This document shows positions 17,183-25,809 of a stretch of 64,000 nucleotides of DNA, piece after piece. The stretch's first letter is position 1. Each line of letters opens with the position of its first letter. The translations under genes and the position numbers were made by a program. Origin of the DNA: Methylotenera_A sp046594885 (GTDB lineage: Bacteria > Pseudomonadota > Gammaproteobacteria > Burkholderiales > Methylophilaceae). The stretch is taken from NCBI GenBank assembly GCA_046594885.1, contig JBKJRD010000088.1:1-64000 (forward strand), written 5' to 3'. The notes below the pieces were generated by a model that saw only the letters and a list, made by a program, of their open reading frames with translations, had not been told where the DNA came from and did no database searches.

Positions 17183-17347
17183 CTAAAACTCCACCATTTC
17201 AAAGTCACTTTTGCCTGCACCACACTCGGGGCATAACCAGTCTATAGGCACATCTTCCCAGCGCGTACCAGGTACAATGCCATCTTCGGGCCAGCCTTTT
17301 TCTTCCTCATAAATTAAGCCGCATATCACGCACATCCAAGTTTTCAT
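17183..17347 (-). CDS. Rubredoxin
   Basis: This 54-residue iron electron carrier has the two CxxCG knuckles of rubredoxin: CVICG at 6-10 and CPECG at 39-43. Between them are the family landmarks IYEEEKGWPEDGI and PGTRWEDVP, with DWLCPECGAGKSDF near the end. The ATG is preceded by TTGGA at a spacing of about eight bases. It is too small to be noticed by length cut-offs. It lies downstream of katG on the same strand, but a strong terminator separates them, so it probably has its own promoter. A role in peroxide or oxygen defence is possible from context only. Confidence 0.95.
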   Translation of the reverse strand: MKTWMCVICGLIYEEEKGWPEDGIVPGTRWEDVPIDWLCPECGAGKSDFEMVEF

Positions 17348-17429
17348 ATTTTTTTCCAATTCATTGACAATGAATAATTCTAAGTGATTATTGATTTTGT
17401 TTGGTTAATCGATTAAAAAATCTTACAAA

Positions 17430-17454
17430 TAAAAAAGCCCGTACTTACGGGCTT
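17430..17454 (-). terminator. katG: Intrinsic terminator of katG
   Basis: AAGCCCGT and ACGGGCTT form a perfect 8-bp GC-rich stem with a four-base loop. On the minus strand it is followed by TTTTTT. It lies about 80 bases beyond the katG stop. Confidence 0.88.
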
Positions 17455-17532
17455 AAAAGAAACGAAGTTAATTATCTGTTGGCATCAAAGGTAAAACCTA
17501 GCATTGATGCCAACTAATAAATTTTGGTTATA

Positions 17533-19890
17533 TTATTTAAGATCAAAACGATCAAGGTTCATGACTTTATTCCAAGCTGCCACAAAGTCCCGCACAAAGC
17601 TATGCTCAGAGTCGCTACAGGCATAGACTTCTGCAATGGCACGCAACTGAGAGTTAGAGCCAAAGATTAGATCTACAACTGTGGCCGAATACTTAACCTC
17701 GCCCGAGCTGCGATCATACCCGTGCAACACACCTTCACAAGCGGTGAACTGCTGCGGTGGGTTGTTCATTTCAATCAAGCCGGTCGATTCTGAAGTGCTT
17801 TCCAGCGACTTACCTTCAGCAAAAGCAGGTTTCTGCGACTCGTCGTTCATCTCTGCCAAACCACTCGTCTCCATGCTGCCTTGCTTGGCCAAACCTTGCG
17901 TAGCTGTGGACTTCTGCCACTTTGTATTCATATCAAGCAGATTGACGAAGAAATCATTAGTCAATGTACCAGGCTTTTGAGTGAATACGCCATGCCTAGA
18001 TTGCCCATAGTTTGCATTTAAGGCGCGCAGGCCACCAACCAGAACCGTCATTTCGGGTGCGGTCAGAGTCATTAAGTTTGCCCGATCCAAAAGCTGTTCA
18101 GCTGCCGATGCGTCTTGTCCGTCGCGAATGTAATTGCGGAAACCGTCTGCAGTTGGCTCCAGAGGCGCGAATGAATCAATATCAGTTTGCTCTTGCGAGG
18201 CATCAGTTCGCCCTGGCGAGAAAGGCACAGTGACTACATGGCCTGCGTTCTTCGCAGCTTCTTCAACAGCAGCACAGCCGCCAAGCACAATTAGGTCAGC
18301 CAAAGAGACTTTTTTGCCGCCAGACTGTGCACCATTAAAGTTGCTTTGAATCGCCTCTAGCTTGTCTAATACCTTTGCCAGTTCTACTGGTTGGTTAACT
18401 TCCCAATATTTCTGTGGCGCTAAACGAATACGTGCCCCGTTTGCCCCACCGCGTTTGTCACCACCGCGGAAAGTTGCCGCCGATGCCCAAGCAGTTGAGA
18501 CTAACTGCGAAATGGAAAGGCCAGAACTAAGAATATTGCTCTTCAGTGACATAATATCTTGCTCGCCAATCAATTCATGATCCACGGCTGGAACTGGGTC
18601 TTGCCAGATTAACTCTTCTTGGGGTACAAACGGGCCAAGATAGCGGGACACAGGACCCATATCGCGATGCGTTAACTTGTACCAAGCTCTAGCAAAAGCA
18701 TCAGCTAGCTCATGTGGATTTTGATGGAAGCGTCGGGAAATCTTTTCGTAGGTAGGATCCATTCGCAGCGCAAGATCGGCTGTAGACATCATTGGCGCGT
18801 GACGCTTTGTCGGATCGTGTGCATCTGGCACTGTACCTGCTCCGCTACCGTTTTTCGGTGTCCACTGGTTTGCACCAGCAGGGCTTTTTGTTAGCTCCCA
18901 TTCGTGTCCGAATAATGTATCAAAATAACTGTTGTTCCATTCAGTCGGAGTCGGAGTCCATGCACCTTCCAGTCCACTGGTAATCGTATGAGCGCCATTA
19001 CCATTGCCAAAACTATTCATCCAGCCAAAACCTTGCTCTTCAATGCCTGCGCCCTCAGGTTCTGGGCCTACATAATCTCCTGCATCGGCAGCACCATGAC
19101 ATTTACCGAAAGTATGTCCGCCAGCAACTAATGCGACGGTTTCTTCGTCATTCATTGCCATGCGTTCGAAGGTTTCGCGAATATCCCGCGCCGAAGCAAT
19201 GGGGTCAGGATTGCCATTTGGACCTTGTGGATTCACGTAGATAAGGCCCATTTGTACAGCGGCAAGCGGGTTTTCAAGCTGACGGTTACCCGTGTAACGC
19301 TTGTCGCCTAGCCATTCTGCCTCTGGCCCCCAGTAAATCTCTTCTGGTTCCCATACATCTTGGCGGCCACCAGCAAAACCATAGGTTTTTAAGCCCATTG
19401 AATCTAGCGCAACAGTGCCAGTCAGCACGACTAAATCGGCCCAAGAAAGTTTATTGCCATATTTTTGTTTAATGGGCCACAACAAACGCCGCGCTTTATC
19501 TAAATTGCCGTTATCTGGCCAACTGTTTAAAGGGGCAAAACGCTGTGTGCCTGCGCCAGCACCGCCACGGCCATCGGCAATACGATAAGTACCAGCTGCG
19601 TGCCAAGACATACGAATAAAAAATGGACCATAGTGGCCATAATCTGCAGGCCACCAATCTTGTGAGTCAGTCATTAAAGCATGCAAATCTGCTATCACTG
19701 CATTTAAATCGAGCGTTTTAAACGCATCGGCATAGTTAAAATCCTCAGCCATTGGGTTTGATAATGGGCAATGTTGATTGAGTAATTTAACGTTGAGTTG
19801 GTTAGGCCACCAATCTGCATTTGTTGTTGCACTTGCAACCGTATTTTTGGAAGCACCACTTGAAAAGGGGCATTTTGATTCAGCTGTCAT
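17533..19890 (-). CDS. katG: Catalase-peroxidase with an unusual C-terminal insertion
   Basis: This heme enzyme destroys hydrogen peroxide. The distal-side residues Arg93, Trp96 and His97 are in FFIRMSWHAAGTYR; the Tyr in LIYVNP and the Met in ERMAMND, 26 residues apart, complete the Met-Tyr-Trp crosslink; the proximal HRDMGP-containing lobe is present. The second catalase-like domain is normal up to LLDMNTKW. At 785 residues it is longer than usual (about 720-740), because about 50 residues (near 665-714) are inserted before the conserved GEVKYSATVVDLIFGSNS. The insert contains two related units, ETSGLAEMND and ESTGLIEMNN. It is divergent from oxyR and ends at a strong terminator. Confidence 0.96.
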   Translation of the reverse strand: MTAESKCPFSSGASKNTVASATTNADWWPNQLNVKLLNQHCPLSNPMAEDFNYADAFKTLDLNAVIADLHALMTDSQDWWPADYGHYGPFFIRMSWHAAGTYRIADGRGGAGAGTQRFAPLNSWPDNGNLDKARRLLWPIKQKYGNKLSWADLVVLTGTVALDSMGLKTYGFAGGRQDVWEPEEIYWGPEAEWLGDKRYTGNRQLENPLAAVQMGLIYVNPQGPNGNPDPIASARDIRETFERMAMNDEETVALVAGGHTFGKCHGAADAGDYVGPEPEGAGIEEQGFGWMNSFGNGNGAHTITSGLEGAWTPTPTEWNNSYFDTLFGHEWELTKSPAGANQWTPKNGSGAGTVPDAHDPTKRHAPMMSTADLALRMDPTYEKISRRFHQNPHELADAFARAWYKLTHRDMGPVSRYLGPFVPQEELIWQDPVPAVDHELIGEQDIMSLKSNILSSGLSISQLVSTAWASAATFRGGDKRGGANGARIRLAPQKYWEVNQPVELAKVLDKLEAIQSNFNGAQSGGKKVSLADLIVLGGCAAVEEAAKNAGHVVTVPFSPGRTDASQEQTDIDSFAPLEPTADGFRNYIRDGQDASAAEQLLDRANLMTLTAPEMTVLVGGLRALNANYGQSRHGVFTQKPGTLTNDFFVNLLDMNTKWQKSTATQGLAKQGSMETSGLAEMNDESQKPAFAEGKSLESTSESTGLIEMNNPPQQFTACEGVLHGYDRSSGEVKYSATVVDLIFGSNSQLRAIAEVYACSDSEHSFVRDFVAAWNKVMNLDRFDLK

Positions 19891-20171
19891 GATTTTATCC
19901 TCTAATTATGCTTTACTTAACACTTAATTTTCACTAAAAAATATTGAAAACTTAGCAAACTTATTCAAAACACGGCTACACGTTGTGCCAAAAGTTCTGC
20001 TTGTATTAAGTGAGCGGTATTCAAAATAATGTGTCTTTATTTTTTGCATAATGACACACATCGCTATACTAAATAATGCATTGTGATTTGCATAATTGTA
20101 TTATTTGATACAGTTGATTAATAATATTAATCGATTTATGATTAGCATACTTTATTTAATGGTGAAGCAGG
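19891..20171. promoter_or_regulatory. Divergent katG/oxyR control region
   Basis: The 281-base gap separates two divergent genes and should contain OxyR sites by analogy with other katG/oxyR pairs. ATCGCTAT near 20071 and the AT-rich dyad-like stretch around 20090-20115 are candidates, but no clean ATAG-n7-CTAT pair could be resolved. A copy of the dispersed word (ACTTAACACT, 19915-19924) lies in the katG leader. Confidence 0.4.
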
Positions 20172-21074
20172 ATGAGTTTAACAGAGTTAAAATTTATTGT
20201 GGCAGTGGCGCAAGAGCGTAATTTTAGACGTGCGGCCGAAAAGTGTTTTGTCACCCAGCCAGCATTGAGTTTAGCCATTAAAAAACTGGAATTAGAGTTG
20301 AACGTGGTGATTTTCGAACGCAGTCGTACGGATGTGAGCATGACTGAAATAGGCAAGAAAATTGTGGAGCAGGCAGAAAAAGTATTAGAAGAAACAGTAC
20401 GCATTAAACTATTAGCCGAGCAGGGCAAAAACCAGCTCAAAGGTAAATTAAAGTTAGGCTTAATCCATTCAATAGGCCCTTATTTATTGCCAGAAATTAT
20501 TCCTATATTGCGTCAAACCGCGCCAGATATGCCGCTTGAAGTAGAGGAAAACTTAACCGCTAATCTTGAGACACAATTACGCAACGGCGTGATTGATGCG
20601 GCAATTATTGCATTGCCATTTGATGTGCCAGGGCTTCAATGCAGAGCCTTGTATGATGAAGAGTTTGATGTGGTCGTGCCTAGGTATCATCATTGGGCAA
20701 CGCGTAAGCACATTAATCCGGAAGAGTTGTCAGACGAAAAAGTGCTTTTATTAAATAGCGGGCATTGTTTTAGTAATCAAGTCACACAAGCCTGTCCAGA
20801 GTTATCACGAAAAGGTGAGGTGTTACAAGGCAACTCACTAGAAACCATTCGCAATATGGTCGCTTCGAATTTAGGCATCACCGTTTTGCCATGCTCGGCA
20901 ACCGCGCAACGCTACAACAATCCCTTGATTAAAGTCATCCCTTTCACCAGCCCAGCACCCACTAGGCGAATTGCGATTGCTTGGCGGAAAAGTTTTGTGC
21001 GCTTAGAAACGGTAGAGAAAATTGTAGATGCGATTAGAGCAATTAATTCGGATTACATGAAGATGATTGCATGA
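20172..21074 (+). CDS. oxyR: Hydrogen-peroxide-sensing LysR regulator OxyR
   Basis: The 300-residue protein starts with the OxyR-type helix-turn-helix (MSLTELKFIVAVAQERNF, TQPALSLAIKKLE) and has a periplasmic-binding-like sensor domain. The two redox cysteines are at 199 and 208 within GHCFSNQVTQAC, the same positions as in Escherichia coli OxyR, so it should form the activating disulfide. It is divergent from katG, its expected target. The ribosome site is weak, but the start matches the family. Confidence 0.94.
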   Translation: MSLTELKFIVAVAQERNFRRAAEKCFVTQPALSLAIKKLELELNVVIFERSRTDVSMTEIGKKIVEQAEKVLEETVRIKLLAEQGKNQLKGKLKLGLIHSIGPYLLPEIIPILRQTAPDMPLEVEENLTANLETQLRNGVIDAAIIALPFDVPGLQCRALYDEEFDVVVPRYHHWATRKHINPEELSDEKVLLLNSGHCFSNQVTQACPELSRKGEVLQGNSLETIRNMVASNLGITVLPCSATAQRYNNPLIKVIPFTSPAPTRRIAIAWRKSFVRLETVEKIVDAIRAINSDYMKMIA

Positions 21075-21113
21075 TTTTTATCGACTTCAGCAAATAGCCG
21101 GCGTTAAAAATGC

Positions 21114-21137
21114 ACTTTAAAAGCGCTTTTTTAAAGT
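21114..21137. terminator. Bidirectional terminator between oxyR and pqqA
   Basis: ACTTTAAAA and TTTTAAAGT pair around GCGC-rich centre bases, with T-runs on either side. It lies between the ends of two convergent genes and can serve both. Confidence 0.6.
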
Positions 21138-21145
21138 ATTTAAGC

Positions 21146-21217
21146 TTATTTATTCATTACATACATCGTAACTTCAAAGCCAAAACGCATTTCTGTAGCT
21201 GCTGGTGTTGTCCACAT
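21146..21217 (-). CDS. pqqA: PqqA, precursor peptide of pyrroloquinoline quinone
   Basis: The frame encodes a 23-residue peptide beginning MWTTPAATEMRFGFE and continuing VTMYVMNK. The glutamate and tyrosine of the E-x3-Y motif (EVTMY) are the two residues that are joined to make PQQ. The ATG has a strong AAGGAG site at about seven bases. PQQ is needed by periplasmic methanol and glucose dehydrogenases. The biosynthesis genes pqqB-pqqE are not in this window, so this is a lone pqqA, a layout known in methylotrophs. It lies 130 bases downstream of the zinc-ribbon gene and faces oxyR. Confidence 0.95.
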   Translation of the reverse strand: MWTTPAATEMRFGFEVTMYVMNK

Positions 21218-21346
21218 GATCAATCTCCTTTAAGTATTTAATTCAATGAATAACCTGCAAATTCAATAATACATATTGGTGAATATTGAAGCTTGTGCGA
21301 CGTTATTAATAAACGCTAATGATTTTCATTGGATGCTCAAATGCAA

Positions 21347-22330
21347 TCAATATGTCAGCAATACGCGATAGCCAGCAACTGAAAGGTTTTGCACGTTAAT
21401 AACTAAATGAATACGAATTTCTTCACGCGCAGCTATGCCTGTTTGCATATTGATATTCGTGCCTAAATACTCTTGTGGGCGGACCAGCTTTCTTAATACG
21501 GGTTTATCGTCAATATCGGTAAGCGTAAGCTCTATATTGGGAAAAGCTTGCGCGTGAACTGCATTATTAATTAATAAACTAGAAAAGTTAATCACGCCCA
21601 GATAATCTTCACTTTCTTGCATGTCGGAATCGTCAATTGTTAACAAATTGAGATATTGCGGCAAATTAATCTTGCACTGCAGTTGTACACAGGCTTGCTC
21701 TAGATAAGGCTTGAATTGTGGATAATGAGCAGCGATTGTAGAGCGTAAAAAATAGATGCTTTGCAGCAGCGCAACAACAATTAGCAACAGTACTGCAATA
21801 ATTAACCAAATATTACGTTTTGGCTTGGTCAATTGAAACTTAGGATTGGCGGTTAAATCTTCTATAAGGATAGGCGCTCGCACTGCATCAATATCTAAAT
21901 CCACTTCAGCGGTTGAGGTAGTAATCTGGTTTTCGGTATCATGATTGGCCAATTGCAGATTGTCGTTAGAATCATTTTGAACGCTAAAGTCGGACAGACT
22001 AGGTACCTTATCTAGCACCACATTTAATACGTCGCGGATAGGTTTTTCATCTACATCATTCGTACGCGCTGTAAGTTTTACCGTAGCAATATCAATATCT
22101 GAATCTGGCGCGTTAATAAAATCAGTGTCTGCACCTGAATCCTTCGTATATTCCGCTGCGGTGTATTCAGCAATATTTTGATTATCGTCTGAAACTTCAG
22201 CCAGCCTATTTTTGGCATTAAATATATGACTACAATGCCCGCACTGCACTTTACCGCGATACGCTTTTAGATGATCTTTAGTTAGAAAAAACTGCGTTTG
22301 GCAGGCAGGACATGAAGTGATGAAATTCAT
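21347..22330 (-). CDS. Zinc-ribbon and DUF3426 domain membrane protein
   Basis: The N-terminus has an MJ0042-type zinc ribbon (CPACQTQF and CGHCSHIF). A long acidic, low-complexity linker follows, then one membrane segment (NIWLIIAVLLLIVVALL) and a C-terminal DUF3426 beta domain that ends near YRVLLTY. Function is unknown; the family sits beside prmA in many betaproteobacteria. A longer frame begins at 22393, but the ATG at 22330 gives MNFITSCPAC, the family start, and overlaps the prmA stop as ATGA. Confidence 0.88.
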   Translation of the reverse strand: MNFITSCPACQTQFFLTKDHLKAYRGKVQCGHCSHIFNAKNRLAEVSDDNQNIAEYTAAEYTKDSGADTDFINAPDSDIDIATVKLTARTNDVDEKPIRDVLNVVLDKVPSLSDFSVQNDSNDNLQLANHDTENQITTSTAEVDLDIDAVRAPILIEDLTANPKFQLTKPKRNIWLIIAVLLLIVVALLQSIYFLRSTIAAHYPQFKPYLEQACVQLQCKINLPQYLNLLTIDDSDMQESEDYLGVINFSSLLINNAVHAQAFPNIELTLTDIDDKPVLRKLVRPQEYLGTNINMQTGIAAREEIRIHLVINVQNLSVAGYRVLLTY

Positions 22331-23241
22331 TTTTTTGTGCCAGTGAGTAATACCCAAGCATCTTGTTGGCGCGGGGAATACATTGTGAACCACTCGCTAT
22401 AACGTTCTGTTAAGGCGGCTGTTTGCGAATCTAAAATGCCAGATAAGGCTATTTGACCGCCAGTTTTGCAATATTTAGCTAAAGCGGGCGCCAACACCAT
22501 GAGTGCGCTAGATAAAATATTGGCAATAACAACATCAAATGTATCGTGCGCGAATGTATTGGCATCAAAAAAATTTACATCTACTTGATTTTGTTGCGCA
22601 TTATAGTAGCTTGCTGCAATGGCTTGATCGTCTATATCTACGGCAACTACTTGCTGCGCGCCCAACTTTTTTGCAGCAATTGCTAAAATGCCAGAGCCGC
22701 AACCATAATCCAGCACTGAATGCGCAGGCATTTTTTTTGTTAGCCAATCGAGGCATAAGTGGGTGGTAGGGTGGCTGCCTGTGCCAAAAGCCAAGCCAGG
22801 ATCTAAAATGATATGAATGGCGTCTTGCTGCGCTGTTTGCAACCAATTAGGTTGGTGCCAAGTAGGCACAATCCATAGTTTATCGGTAATTTTAATAGGG
22901 TCAAATTGTGCTTGTGTAGCGCGCACCCAGTCTTGCTCTTCAATGATTTCGGTGTTGTACTGGAATTGAGCGATGCTGGTTGTAGCGGTTAATGTTTGAA
23001 TGATTTGCTCAACATCTGTGGCTGCGTCAAACATGGCAGTCACAATATTTTGCTGCCAGATACCAGGTGGTGGATACGCAATAACATCACTGCTAGGCTC
23101 GCCAAAAATAGCCTGTTCTGCCGCTGTTTCTGCAAATGCATCTTCAATACTGGCAGATAAGGCGCCTAAATCCATCAGCGCATCACTGATAGCATCTGCG
23201 TTTTGTTCGTTTGCCTGAATTTTAAGTAGTAGCCACGCCAT
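22327..23241 (-). CDS. prmA: Ribosomal protein L11 methyltransferase
   Basis: This 304-residue SAM-dependent enzyme methylates lysines and the N-terminus of ribosomal protein L11. The N-terminal substrate domain is followed by the methyltransferase fold: LDPGLAFGTGSHPTT, VLDYGCGSGILAIAA, VAVDID and IANIL. Its stop overlaps the start of the zinc-ribbon gene by four bases, and accC lies upstream with a short gap, the usual order in betaproteobacteria. Confidence 0.95.
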   Translation of the reverse strand: MAWLLLKIQANEQNADAISDALMDLGALSASIEDAFAETAAEQAIFGEPSSDVIAYPPPGIWQQNIVTAMFDAATDVEQIIQTLTATTSIAQFQYNTEIIEEQDWVRATQAQFDPIKITDKLWIVPTWHQPNWLQTAQQDAIHIILDPGLAFGTGSHPTTHLCLDWLTKKMPAHSVLDYGCGSGILAIAAKKLGAQQVVAVDIDDQAIAASYYNAQQNQVDVNFFDANTFAHDTFDVVIANILSSALMVLAPALAKYCKTGGQIALSGILDSQTAALTERYSEWFTMYSPRQQDAWVLLTGTKK

Positions 23242-23265
23242 CAGATATTTAACCTTTTAAGGCGG

Positions 23266-24615
23266 TTATTTATGGCTGATACCTAATTTTTGCTCAAGGT
23301 AATGAATGCTAGTGCCGCCTAAATGAAACGCGGCGTCTGCCATTAAATCTGCATGTAAAGGAATATTGGTTTTAATGCCGTCTACCAGCATTTCAGATAA
23401 TGCAATGCGCATGCGTGCTATGGCTTGCTCGCGAGTGGCGCCGTGCGTAATCAGCTTACCTATCATCGAATCATAATGCGGCGGCACAACGTAGCCCGCA
23501 TAAGCATGCGTATCAATTCTTACACCTGGACCACCTGGCATATGAAAAGTGGTTAACTTACCTGGAGATGGCACAAAGCTATAAGGATCTTCAGCGTTTA
23601 TACGACATTCGATGGCATGGCCGCGCAGCTGAATATCACGTTGACGGAAAGCCAGCTTTTCACCAGCGGCTACAAAAATTTGCTGCTGAACCAAATCAAT
23701 ACCCGTAATCATTTCGGTTACGGTATGCTCAACCTGCAAGCGCGTGTTCATCTCAATAAAATAAAACTCGCCGTTTTCATATAAAAATTCAAATGTACCT
23801 GCGCCGCGGTACTTAATTTTACGACAAGCCTCTGCGCAACGTTCACCGATTTTATCGCGAATTCTAGCGCTTAATAGCGGAGATGGCGCTTCTTCAATGA
23901 TTTTTTGATGGCGGCGTTGCATAGAACAATCGCGATCACCCAAATATACTGCATTACCATGTTGATCGGCTAAAATTTGAATTTCAATATGGCGTGGATT
24001 TTCTAAAAACTTTTCCATATAGACCACAGGATTACCAAAAGCTGCTTGTGCTTCTGCTTTGGTCATATTCACAGCATTAATCAAGGCAGCTTCTGTATGA
24101 ACAACCCGCATGCCACGCCCACCACCACCACCAGCTGCTTTAATGATAACGGGGTAGCCCACTTTTTTAGCGGTTTTAATGATTTCAATTGGGTCGTCAG
24201 TCAATGCGCCTTCTGAGCCTGGCACACAAGGTACGCCAGCTTTTTTCATGGTATCTTTGGCCGAGACTTTATCACCCATTAAGCGAATCGTTTCGGCACG
24301 TGGGCCAATGAAAACAAAGCCGCTTTGTTCTACGCGCTCGGCAAAATCTGCATTTTCGGATAAAAATCCATAACCTGGATGAATGGCCTGAGCATCGGTG
24401 ACTTCGGCGGCACTAATGACTGCTGGAATATTCAGATAACTGAGATTAGAAGGCGCGGGGCCAATACATACCGATTCATCGGCCAATTTAACGTATTTAG
24501 CATCTTTATCGGCAACAGAGTGAACTGCAACTGTTTTAACACCTAGCTCGCGACAAGCGCGCTGCACGCGTAAAGCGATTTCGCCGCGGTTAGCGATTAA
24601 TATCTTTTCAAACAT
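23266..24615 (-). CDS. accC: Acetyl-CoA carboxylase, biotin carboxylase subunit
   Basis: The 449-residue enzyme carboxylates the biotin on AccB using ATP and bicarbonate, the first step of fatty-acid synthesis. Family motifs include ANRGEIALR at the start, HPGYGFLSENA, the glycine-rich KAAGGGGGRGMR of the ATP-grasp fold, and EMNTRLQVEHTVTE. Length is normal. accB lies 20 bases upstream, as one transcript. Confidence 0.97.
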   Translation of the reverse strand: MFEKILIANRGEIALRVQRACRELGVKTVAVHSVADKDAKYVKLADESVCIGPAPSNLSYLNIPAVISAAEVTDAQAIHPGYGFLSENADFAERVEQSGFVFIGPRAETIRLMGDKVSAKDTMKKAGVPCVPGSEGALTDDPIEIIKTAKKVGYPVIIKAAGGGGGRGMRVVHTEAALINAVNMTKAEAQAAFGNPVVYMEKFLENPRHIEIQILADQHGNAVYLGDRDCSMQRRHQKIIEEAPSPLLSARIRDKIGERCAEACRKIKYRGAGTFEFLYENGEFYFIEMNTRLQVEHTVTEMITGIDLVQQQIFVAAGEKLAFRQRDIQLRGHAIECRINAEDPYSFVPSPGKLTTFHMPGGPGVRIDTHAYAGYVVPPHYDSMIGKLITHGATREQAIARMRIALSEMLVDGIKTNIPLHADLMADAAFHLGGTSIHYLEQKLGISHK

Positions 24616-24635
24616 ATCGTATCAACCAATCGCAA

Positions 24636-25088
24636 TTATTCAATAATAAATAAGGGCTCGCCATATTCAACTGGCTGGCCGTTTTCTAGTAATATTTTTT
24701 TCACTACGCCAGCGACGTCAGATTCAATCTCATTTAATAGTTTCATCGCTTCGATAATGCATAAGGTATCGCCTACCGCAACTTTAGAACCCACATCTAC
24801 AAATGCTTTCGCGTCAGGCGACGATGAGCGATAAAAGGTGCCAACCATTGGCGATTTGACACTGTGGCCTTCCGCTTCTGCCGCAACTGGGGCAGACACT
24901 GGTGGCACGGGCGCAGATTGCGCGATAGCAGATATTGGCGGCGCAGTCATATATTGCATGCTAGGCGCTTGGCTTGGCATTAACGCACGACTGATACGCA
25001 CTTTCTCTTCACCTTCGGTCAGCTCCAGCTCAGAAATACCAGATTCTTCGACCAAATCGATTAATTTTTTAAGTTTACGTAAATCCAT
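24636..25088 (-). CDS. accB: Acetyl-CoA carboxylase, biotin carboxyl carrier protein
   Basis: The 150-residue carrier has an N-terminal helical region (LRKLKKLIDLVEESGI), a Pro/Ala-rich linker (about 38-72) and a biotinyl domain with the biotin lysine Lys116 in EAMKLLNE. It shuttles carboxyl groups between AccC and the carboxyltransferase. It is followed directly by accC. Confidence 0.97.
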   Translation of the reverse strand: MDLRKLKKLIDLVEESGISELELTEGEEKVRISRALMPSQAPSMQYMTAPPISAIAQSAPVPPVSAPVAAEAEGHSVKSPMVGTFYRSSSPDAKAFVDVGSKVAVGDTLCIIEAMKLLNEIESDVAGVVKKILLENGQPVEYGEPLFIIE

Positions 25089-25160
25089 AATAACCTCTGT
25101 ATTAACTTAATATTGATTGTTAAATGTATGAAATGTGGTTGTAAAATCGAGCATTAAAGA

Positions 25161-25619
25161 TTACTTAACATCGTTTTTATTGCAATAATGCATGGCGTAT
25201 TGTAATGCTGCATAATAACCTTCAGCGCCTAAACCACTGATCACCCCAACGGCAATATCGCTAAAATAAGAGTGATGCCTAAAACTTTCACGGGCATAAA
25301 CATTGGATAAATGCACTTCGATAAATGGCGTTTTAATGGCCGAAAGTGCATCACGAATAGCAACAGAAGTATGGGTGAAGGCAGCAGGATTGATAATAAT
25401 AAAATCGACAACATTGACAGCATGGGACTGAATTTTAGCGACAATGTCAGCTTCGCTATTGCTTTGAAAAGTCTCTAGACCAATGGCGTTTTGTTGCGCA
25501 ACTGCACTGAGTTGGGCATTGATAATATCAAGCGTTAAATTGCCGTAATGCTCAGGCTCTCGTAAACCAAGCAAATTAAGGTTCGGTCCGTTTAACACCA
25601 ATACGCGTTTAGTGTTCAT
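25161..25619 (-). CDS. aroQ: Type II 3-dehydroquinate dehydratase
   Basis: The 152-residue enzyme converts 3-dehydroquinate to 3-dehydroshikimate in the shikimate pathway. Motifs include VLNGPNLNLLGLREPEHYG (with the catalytic tyrosine), FQSNSEADIV, INPAAFTHTSVA and EVHLSNVYARESFRHHS with the catalytic histidine. It sits upstream of accB, an arrangement common in proteobacteria. Confidence 0.97.
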   Translation of the reverse strand: MNTKRVLVLNGPNLNLLGLREPEHYGNLTLDIINAQLSAVAQQNAIGLETFQSNSEADIVAKIQSHAVNVVDFIIINPAAFTHTSVAIRDALSAIKTPFIEVHLSNVYARESFRHHSYFSDIAVGVISGLGAEGYYAALQYAMHYCNKNDVK

Positions 25620-25716
25620 GTTAACAACAAAACAGCTAAATGATTTTGCGTGAAATAGTATTCATGACGAATTTGCATGCTAGCAAGTTTGCCGAACTTA
25701 AACCCTTTTGTCCAGC

Positions 25717-25741
25717 AAATTCACCGTAGATAGGTGAATTT
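25717..25741 (-). terminator. Stem-loop downstream of the TlpA-like gene
   Basis: AAATTCACC and GGTGAATTT form a perfect 9-bp stem around a seven-base loop, about 70 bases past the stop of the thioredoxin-like gene. The T-run after it is short, so termination may be weak. Confidence 0.45.
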
Positions 25742-25809
25742 TAAGCGAAGTTAACTAGAAAAAATCTTAAGTGATTGAATGTTAACTGTTATTTTACTAT
25801 ACAAATTAA

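Noticed and set aside
17533..19890. Apparent loss of the KatG crosslink methionine, since EQGFGW lacks the Met seen in the Mycobacterium EQMGLGW stretch
   Set aside because: The crosslink Met lies in the RMAMND motif, 26 residues after the Tyr, and is present here.
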